A stretch of DNA of 64,000 nucleotides from a virus. The DNA lies in the IMG/VR virus record IMGVR_UViG_3300025120_006500, positions 1 through 64,000 of that record. One strand, written 5' to 3'. This document shows positions 61,401 to 64,000 of this stretch, in pieces. The notes under the pieces were generated by a model. It had not been told where the DNA came from, did no database searches, and saw only the letters and a program-made list of their open reading frames with translations. A program made the position numbers and the translations under genes. The stretch's first letter is position 1. Every line of letters begins with the position of its first letter.

Positions 61401-64000
61401 GTTGTGGAGTTGTAAACTCATAACCATATGGAGTGTTTATTTTAAGATCTTGATAGTTGTTATATATTGTACCTTTAAGATTTTGCACAGTAACACTAGT
61501 AGCATTGTTGTTAACTACACTAGGTATTATAGTAAAGAAAGGACTTTTTGTATCGTACCCCCTGACAGAATATCCAAGATTTGTTTTTTCTATAATAACA
61601 GCTGAGTATGTTATAGTACTAGTTGGAGTTGATTTATATAACACAACATCATAATTTTCATCTGGCAATAATACTGAGTTTGCTGTAGAGTTCGGTGAAC
61701 TTTGTTCAGCTAATACTTTAAGATATTTCTTATCACTAAATCCTGCCATCTTGTATGCTAATTTTACATTATAATCTCTTAGCATAGGTTTAATTTTTGT
61801 TGTTGGGTTTATTCCTAAATTACGTAGATTGTCAGCTATGTAGTTAATATACCCAGCACCACGATATATCTCAGTAGTAACAACATCCATTGATGTTACA
61901 CCAGCTGATGTTTTAGTATAAACATTACCACCATTGAAATTAATATCGCTTTGTCTAATATGATGATTATCTGTTGTTACTAGATATTGATTTAGTTCAT
62001 GATTCTTTTGTACTTTGTAAGTGTCAACAAATTGTCCAAAGTAAACAGCCGGTGTCAGTACTGACGCGGCCTGTTGCATTGCAAAAGGAAAATCAACACT
62101 AGACATCCAAGCCCATTCTGTTGGTCCTAGCTGTCCAGGTGCCCACGCACCACTGGCATACTTGGCATTAGTTCCTTGTGCTATTACTTTTTCAGGACTT
62201 ATTAAATATCCATTTTCATCTACTGGTATTACCTGTGTTAGTTTTGGTCGTACATATCTTGGATCAATACCTACACCTTCACCTAGATCCAATAGTGATC
62301 GAGGTCCTTGACGAATTCTCCCGGCTTCAAGGTCAGTCCATAATAAATCGTTAGCACCAGTATAAGGAGCAGGACCATAATAATCAGTCCACCAACTTGG
62401 TGCAATACTAAAACCTAACATTTCCCATGGACGTTGATGTGGGTATATGGTATCATAATAGAATTGATACACTGCACGCCAACTGCCTTTCATATATTCT
62501 TGATCTAGTCTATCAACAAATCTAGAAAAGTTCCAAGTAAACGGACCATTGTTTTCAAATGTACTATTTGTTGAGAAGTCAACTCTATTAGCACCTACCC
62601 AAGTTAAAAAGCTGTTGCTTAATACTTGCCATACTTCATCGTAGCTGTATGGATTTTCTTCTACTGTTCTAAATTTGCCCGGTAACAGATTAGTTATAGA
62701 CATACTCTGATCAGTATCTGGTAATTTAATATTATTAAATATTCTTTTTTCTAGTTCAAGTAAAAAGCTATCTCTAAAGTCATTAAATGCCGGAGTAATA
62801 CTACCATCGTGCCCACGTACAACATTTATAGTACTTTGGTATGTGTCATCTGCAACTAGTTCAGGCACAAACTTAGGATACAAGCCTAGCTTGGTTGGTG
62901 TTTCAGGAACATAAGTCCCATCGGTATTTGTTATTTCAACAATAGTTATAACATCGTCGACAGCAAAAGTTATGTTAGTTAAATCAAATGTTACTGCTGG
63001 CCTTGTAGTATCAAATACGTAGTCTATTCCTAATACTAATTGCACATTATTTTTATATACCAACACTGCTTTATTACTCAGTGTAGTGCTTGAGAATACA
63101 TTTGATAATTCATAGCTTGTGGTTAAGGTATCAAATACGATATAGTTTATGGTATTCCTTAATGTACTGTAAGGAACCATATCACTATAGAACCATGGAT
63201 CACTTGATGTCTTATGGATGTTAATCTGTTGCATTATTGTGTCAACACTCTTGCTAGGATTAGTATGATCAAGTCCACTTATTGTTGAGCAAAGTTCAAG
63301 GAATTTATTTCTAAATTTAGTGTATTCTCTTTGTGCTAGCTGTATACCGTTTGTAAAGTTTGCCTGGCTGTCCATTAAGAATAGTTCAGCATAAGGTATT
63401 GGTGCTGAATGCTGTAATATAGTTCCGCCCTGTGCTCGTACTTCTATATCTCTTAAATTACAACTTCCTAAAATATCGCCAACAACTGTTGTGCTATTTC
63501 TATTCAACCCAACAACGTGATTTCTAATAGTACCTAAAGTAATATCAGTAAGGTCAGTATTTTGTGCATTGTTGTCTAGATTAAGTGGGACACCATAAAA
63601 GCCTGTATCACTAACTTGACTACTGTAAACTAATATATCAATAACATCATTAGTGTTCGGAGTAGTGTTTAAGCTCACACTACTTCTACCATCAATACCT
63701 GCAGTAACAGTCCAGTCTGTAGTTTTTAGATAAAACTCATTCTTAAATACTTTCAGATATGGAATACTGTTTGATGTGCCCTGATAGGTTTGTTCGTTTG
63801 CTGTTATATCTAGTGCAAATGAGTTTGTACCTTGATATGTAAACTTAAACTGTTGATACTGTCTGCTAGGTTCGATTACAGTTACCCAAGTATTCTTCTT
63901 AGTAACAGTATGGCTATCAGTAATACTTTGTAAAAATCCTTGATTTACATATCTTGTAGTTTCTACATTATCAGTAACATAATTAAATGTATCTGTATTA
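52453..64000 (-). CDS. Giant virion structural protein, 5' end outside the window (>=3,848 aa)
   Basis: The frame is open from the right edge to the TAA at 52453, so the true start lies beyond base 64000; a GTG at 63678 is merely internal. The middle holds seven FG-GAP-like units (about 57110-59560), each 'FGxxv...g..l.vgaP...G.vyvy', suggesting a seven-bladed propeller. A recurring ANVGDxIxQ beta unit occurs at least four times nearer the C terminus. The segment PTVTVSGGGQGNANM is fiber-like. The position beside fibers supports a tail or adhesin-like virion role. Confidence 0.85.
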   Translation of the reverse strand, partial: NTDTFNYVTDNVETTRYVNQGFLQSITDSHTVTKKNTWVTVIEPSRQYQQFKFTYQGTNSFALDITANEQTYQGTSNSIPYLKVFKNEFYLKTTDWTVTAGIDGRSSVSLNTTPNTNDVIDILVYSSQVSDTGFYGVPLNLDNNAQNTDLTDITLGTIRNHVVGLNRNSTTVVGDILGSCNLRDIEVRAQGGTILQHSAPIPYAELFLMDSQANFTNGIQLAQREYTKFRNKFLELCSTISGLDHTNPSKSVDTIMQQINIHKTSSDPWFYSDMVPYSTLRNTINYIVFDTLTTSYELSNVFSSTTLSNKAVLVYKNNVQLVLGIDYVFDTTRPAVTFDLTNITFAVDDVITIVEITNTDGTYVPETPTKLGLYPKFVPELVADDTYQSTINVVRGHDGSITPAFNDFRDSFLLELEKRIFNNIKLPDTDQSMSITNLLPGKFRTVEENPYSYDEVWQVLSNSFLTWVGANRVDFSTNSTFENNGPFTWNFSRFVDRLDQEYMKGSWRAVYQFYYDTIYPHQRPWEMLGFSIAPSWWTDYYGPAPYTGANDLLWTDLEAGRIRQGPRSLLDLGEGVGIDPRYVRPKLTQVIPVDENGYLISPEKVIAQGTNAKYASGAWAPGQLGPTEWAWMSSVDFPFAMQQAASVLTPAVYFGQFVDTYKVQKNHELNQYLVTTDNHHIRQSDINFNGGNVYTKTSAGVTSMDVVTTEIYRGAGYINYIADNLRNLGINPTTKIKPMLRDYNVKLAYKMAGFSDKKYLKVLAEQSSPNSTANSVLLPDENYDVVLYKSTPTSTITYSAVIIEKTNLGYSVRGYDTKSPFFTIIPSVVNNNATSVTVQNLKGTIYNNYQDLKINTPYGYEFTTPQQVVDFLISYERFLEAQGFRFDQIDDDLAELRSFKLSVKEFLFWAQQGWNNGSLLILSPVTNSISVVTDGVIVDAITDESQGSRVIDQNFNVIKNTGYTVQRSATNFNVSLTTDNVLALVVLNLVQYEHVLTFDNVTVFNDVIYQPQLGNRQYRLKLVGQKTAEWDGSLFAPGFIYNNNIVPSWAPGQDYLKGDLVDFKSQYYVALQDVAGTTEFSFVLWKQISQDEIQTGLLTNFQTLAVQSQSYYDDYGKIKNETEQDQSNGLIGFKKRQWFEDLGMSDTTQVEFYKGYIKQKGTANAINGLKDATFNNISGNISFYEEWAMRTGEYGALGSNPYVEIPLEESAFSVNPAIAQFVDTGDAGLANDVTIFSIDQTYRKSDSFNANIALNRTSSSDYEDDILTAGYVNIDDISTTIFDIKTYTDLDANLSQIGSGYTIWCAKDFDDKWNVFRVTETDNQVVGLVNELDGYISWTTNTPHGLSENDVFVIQGFSTEFDGFYQVYSTPDLETITVNYFGDADNLTSLTTLTAVAPFYKLASSRFEYMEDARIYGLSEPINGWKVGDKIWIDTDAETTTATGQSYDTESGTWKVYEKTEPWDYDQTLLKASTSYKKDDGFGKSVKLSYDGLTATIGSPFANSTPYSGGSEEITGVVNVFAQNFQGNFEIGTQLIPYAGNAAITNREFGYSIDQANPGQVVVGSPGSYGNIGFVYVYNRAEGTSNYDVPQIVWSGNLSATRPTMDRFGEAVSVDQNGTWLYVGAPGSDKVYVYGRNDHVTLEKDTISINNRNTLSLSGNTFTASPGDHITMPSTGGEAIVLEGRWTNNSNIIVDNLSGFTGTGNIFINSIDSSTNIAAPNGRTYTISNINIITTSFTPNCSLSAESLKVSNSNRVFIANLDYTLNGTTITFKNNLVQDTYVIEQAPYYSLANTIQGEANSKFGSAVDCSLDGAQLGVGAPSGNVFARGGWQANAGSVFMYDRTIEAFNTTGLADYITTEDIDLVHRVTVEDVEVDNYFLPSGIGTNTLRFINPPASGQIVKIETNKLFLLETLSGVTTLEGNTSTVQANAAFGTSLTICSNNCAIYIGAPYYNNGTAYGVGAVWKFHNRGTLYGTNTGFTFDPTFTAGDTLRLNNFEVTVSGRMMPGNVLASTVTEVTSIPLIYATSNVLTLSSNVRANVGDLISQDLGSAYYANVTVMANTAGSGSRHLSTGGNIKLGGSQTGNLFTFNSGTIRVKGVSTTAFPVASIDSLVKDVNDANILGISSESVNYQWQLNSTTTTSKNLMRINAGQPSGSDGVLADADMRVFAFMQIILNPYNTVGENFGSKVVLAQNAYMLVIGSEKGTTKGYTTFDTKTMVLDQTSTRFFDSISGSGSVYVYELYDDPRNEVEQPGRYAFAQQLNSGQLNPGDQFGTAVDTINGYILVSAPGDDTTLNDAGSVYIFNNPTMQRGWDLIRYQQPQVDVNSVNRLYLYNSLENEIHTNLQFIDPAKGKIVGQADQDISFKTEYDPAVYNKGKNANTNYYWGTVQVGQVWWNLEALRYIDYEQGSLTYRSINWGRLFPGSVVEICEWVESTVLPSQYVENGGEGVPKFADDSHYVEITQVDETTNIIISKYYYWVTDKTSVDPNNDTRNLPIVSIANLIENPKEQGISYAAIIQQNAVTVYNVSQYLSASNTILHIDYDYVINTNIIHSEYDLVQKKNPDSLIPSRISDKMIDSLSGIDSIGDVVPDPKLSVADRYGIFIRPRQGMFIDRLRAMTDLILYVNSVLIKKPIARQYDLTGMLAQEAKPSLKLGEYDLEVDTEIDLEYINTTPLATGYKVLVNQNTEQDNLWTLHSLNADKTWEIIQVQSYKSSLYWSYIDWYATGFGPDEFIEFVVETLPDVAGVGVRPGDEVLVKVANGQGGGWNLLTVAEDGTYVVVGIENGTIKLNETLGDFNDNGIGFGNQGYSANRFDQSPNIEIRYIIEALQNDIFINELQGEFNNLFFVMINYLFSEQKNVDWIFKSSFLSVTHFLRELTQPPDYIRDNTSYYQSYIEEIKPYRTKIREYITEYKGDDTYQGSTTDFDLPSYYDPELKRYRSPDGTYPTKDTQLWSTGYLNEGGVSTLINEMYPQWYQNRNFHVSTIIITNPGQGYANIPTVTVSGGGQGNANMQATATATIDGDTGTVTSITVVTEGSGYYLTPTVTINGSSSIPAEGYAVLENNDVRTFDSTLKFDRITYDSSVQNWQSNTFFEANTIVSYLGEGYKVTANLTTGIIFNPGDYTVYSAELFNNANDRIMAYYDPQDDMPAKDLKQLIHGIDYPGVKVTGIPFNQGDGFAGSITANVTFNAAHGLVSGHTGNLIIQPEADVLINFANAITANVGQFITQDGSLANVTVYGNTVQNGTFHGNIVNSLSGYFLKNNNNNFNTTGNLFLDGAPLAANVFVANLDFGGAYTWSNSIIRPISSTIGGNTQIAFDVVDASISVTKVWSSVKVQGTIQTTADFISGYTANTQANVSYRGGNVQVDGIWKSAYPLSVDILSSTAGTRYDTSVFDNVEYDEDGIATSSSYDLDTIIRSTYAGAESVEEIDVDGGEYVDTYGSHAPQELIPGRTFDSLEIVTYTKINQGGNIANVGNVIAYRLWDNMVDDTVYTRVSDSFSTWLTTELTEGGKEDTLTVDDASRLTIPNAGKNTPGVIWLGAERITYWSVIGNTLGQVRRGTQGTAQGLQTVGTRVVDGSKDQIVPSSALGNVTLSANTTYVATTFVPYILELSANLQANVGDIITQASGGNVTVIGGNSIAKSIWVNFNGTDNFTYSNVVVTLSGNVSANVGDVITQPSSDANAQVSISNAGKTSVQIRYNGITPLSLGTGNIIAINGSNVTIFPTNSNAVPVLSSNLTVKGSFTNVYPIARTLQGNVTPWVGGGNVTIGKGSILTQTNSWYSAGANTATDGRGFDGDTTSQILFLKAAYADGLFDSLPDLIITEDAINTISTEDGTDLLEGERG
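52503..52510 (-). promoter_or_regulatory. T4-late-like promoter box inside the giant gene
   Basis: Minus-strand GATAAATA within the 3' end of the giant gene, 51 nt before the repeat-fiber ATG. Probably gives the fiber gene an independent late transcript. Confidence 0.4.

Overview
This window looks like part of the genome of a large, A+T-rich, T4-like (myovirus-type) marine phage, probably infecting a Gram-negative bacterium. Four things point that way. There is a gp45-type sliding clamp, T4-RNase-H-type and DnaQ-type exonucleases, and a phage nucleotide set (GTP cyclohydrolase I, DHFR, ThyA). There are T4-late-like ATAAATA promoter boxes. Genes are very tightly packed with ATGA/TAATG overlaps. 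A fiber and baseplate-like block carries a giant structural gene that runs off the right edge. No rRNA, tRNA, integrase, insertion sequence or CRISPR array was seen. The host assignment is inference.

Layout. Bases 1-28536 are mostly plus strand and hold replication, nucleotide and accessory metabolism: the clamp, a DpdA/TGT-like base exchanger, a GT4-like glycosyltransferase, a mini DegT aminotransferase, a B12-type radical SAM protein, folE, a secreted subtilase-autotransporter, PRTase, HIT protein, queE, metK, two exonucleases, queD, a MoxR ATPase with a metallopeptidase/VWA protein, three Lys/Ala-tailed proteins, DHFR, thyA and an NAD-dependent epimerase. One radical SAM gene (21340-22356) is inverted. 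Bases 28519-46551 are a single overlapping minus-strand series of 19 genes. It holds seven consecutive radical SAM proteins, nucleotide-sugar/GT-A-like proteins, a carbamoyltransferase, an APS-kinase-like protein, two SGNH-like proteins, a one-TM microprotein and unknowns, and is apparently driven by a late promoter at 46557. Bases 46581-64000 are minus-strand virion genes: fiber-like proteins, a modular-repeat fiber and a structural protein of at least 3,848 residues that contains a seven-unit FG-GAP-type propeller.

How the genes may work together. folE, queD, queE and the TGT-like protein suggest 7-deazaguanine modification of the phage DNA; no queC is visible here. The metK gene can supply S-adenosylmethionine for about ten radical SAM proteins in the window, an unusual load. 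The rSAM, GT, carbamoyl and SGNH operon is the best candidate for an undescribed system. It would be a late-expressed, multi-enzyme modification pathway acting on virion proteins, glycans or DNA; its substrate cannot be told from sequence.

Regulation. Nine sigma70-type promoters with exactly 17-bp spacers were found. At four of them the -10 box ends exactly 6 nt before an ATG. Several late boxes lie 5-7 nt before an ATG. Both arrangements predict leaderless mRNAs. A possible preQ1-I-like aptamer sits at the very 5' end of the queD transcript.
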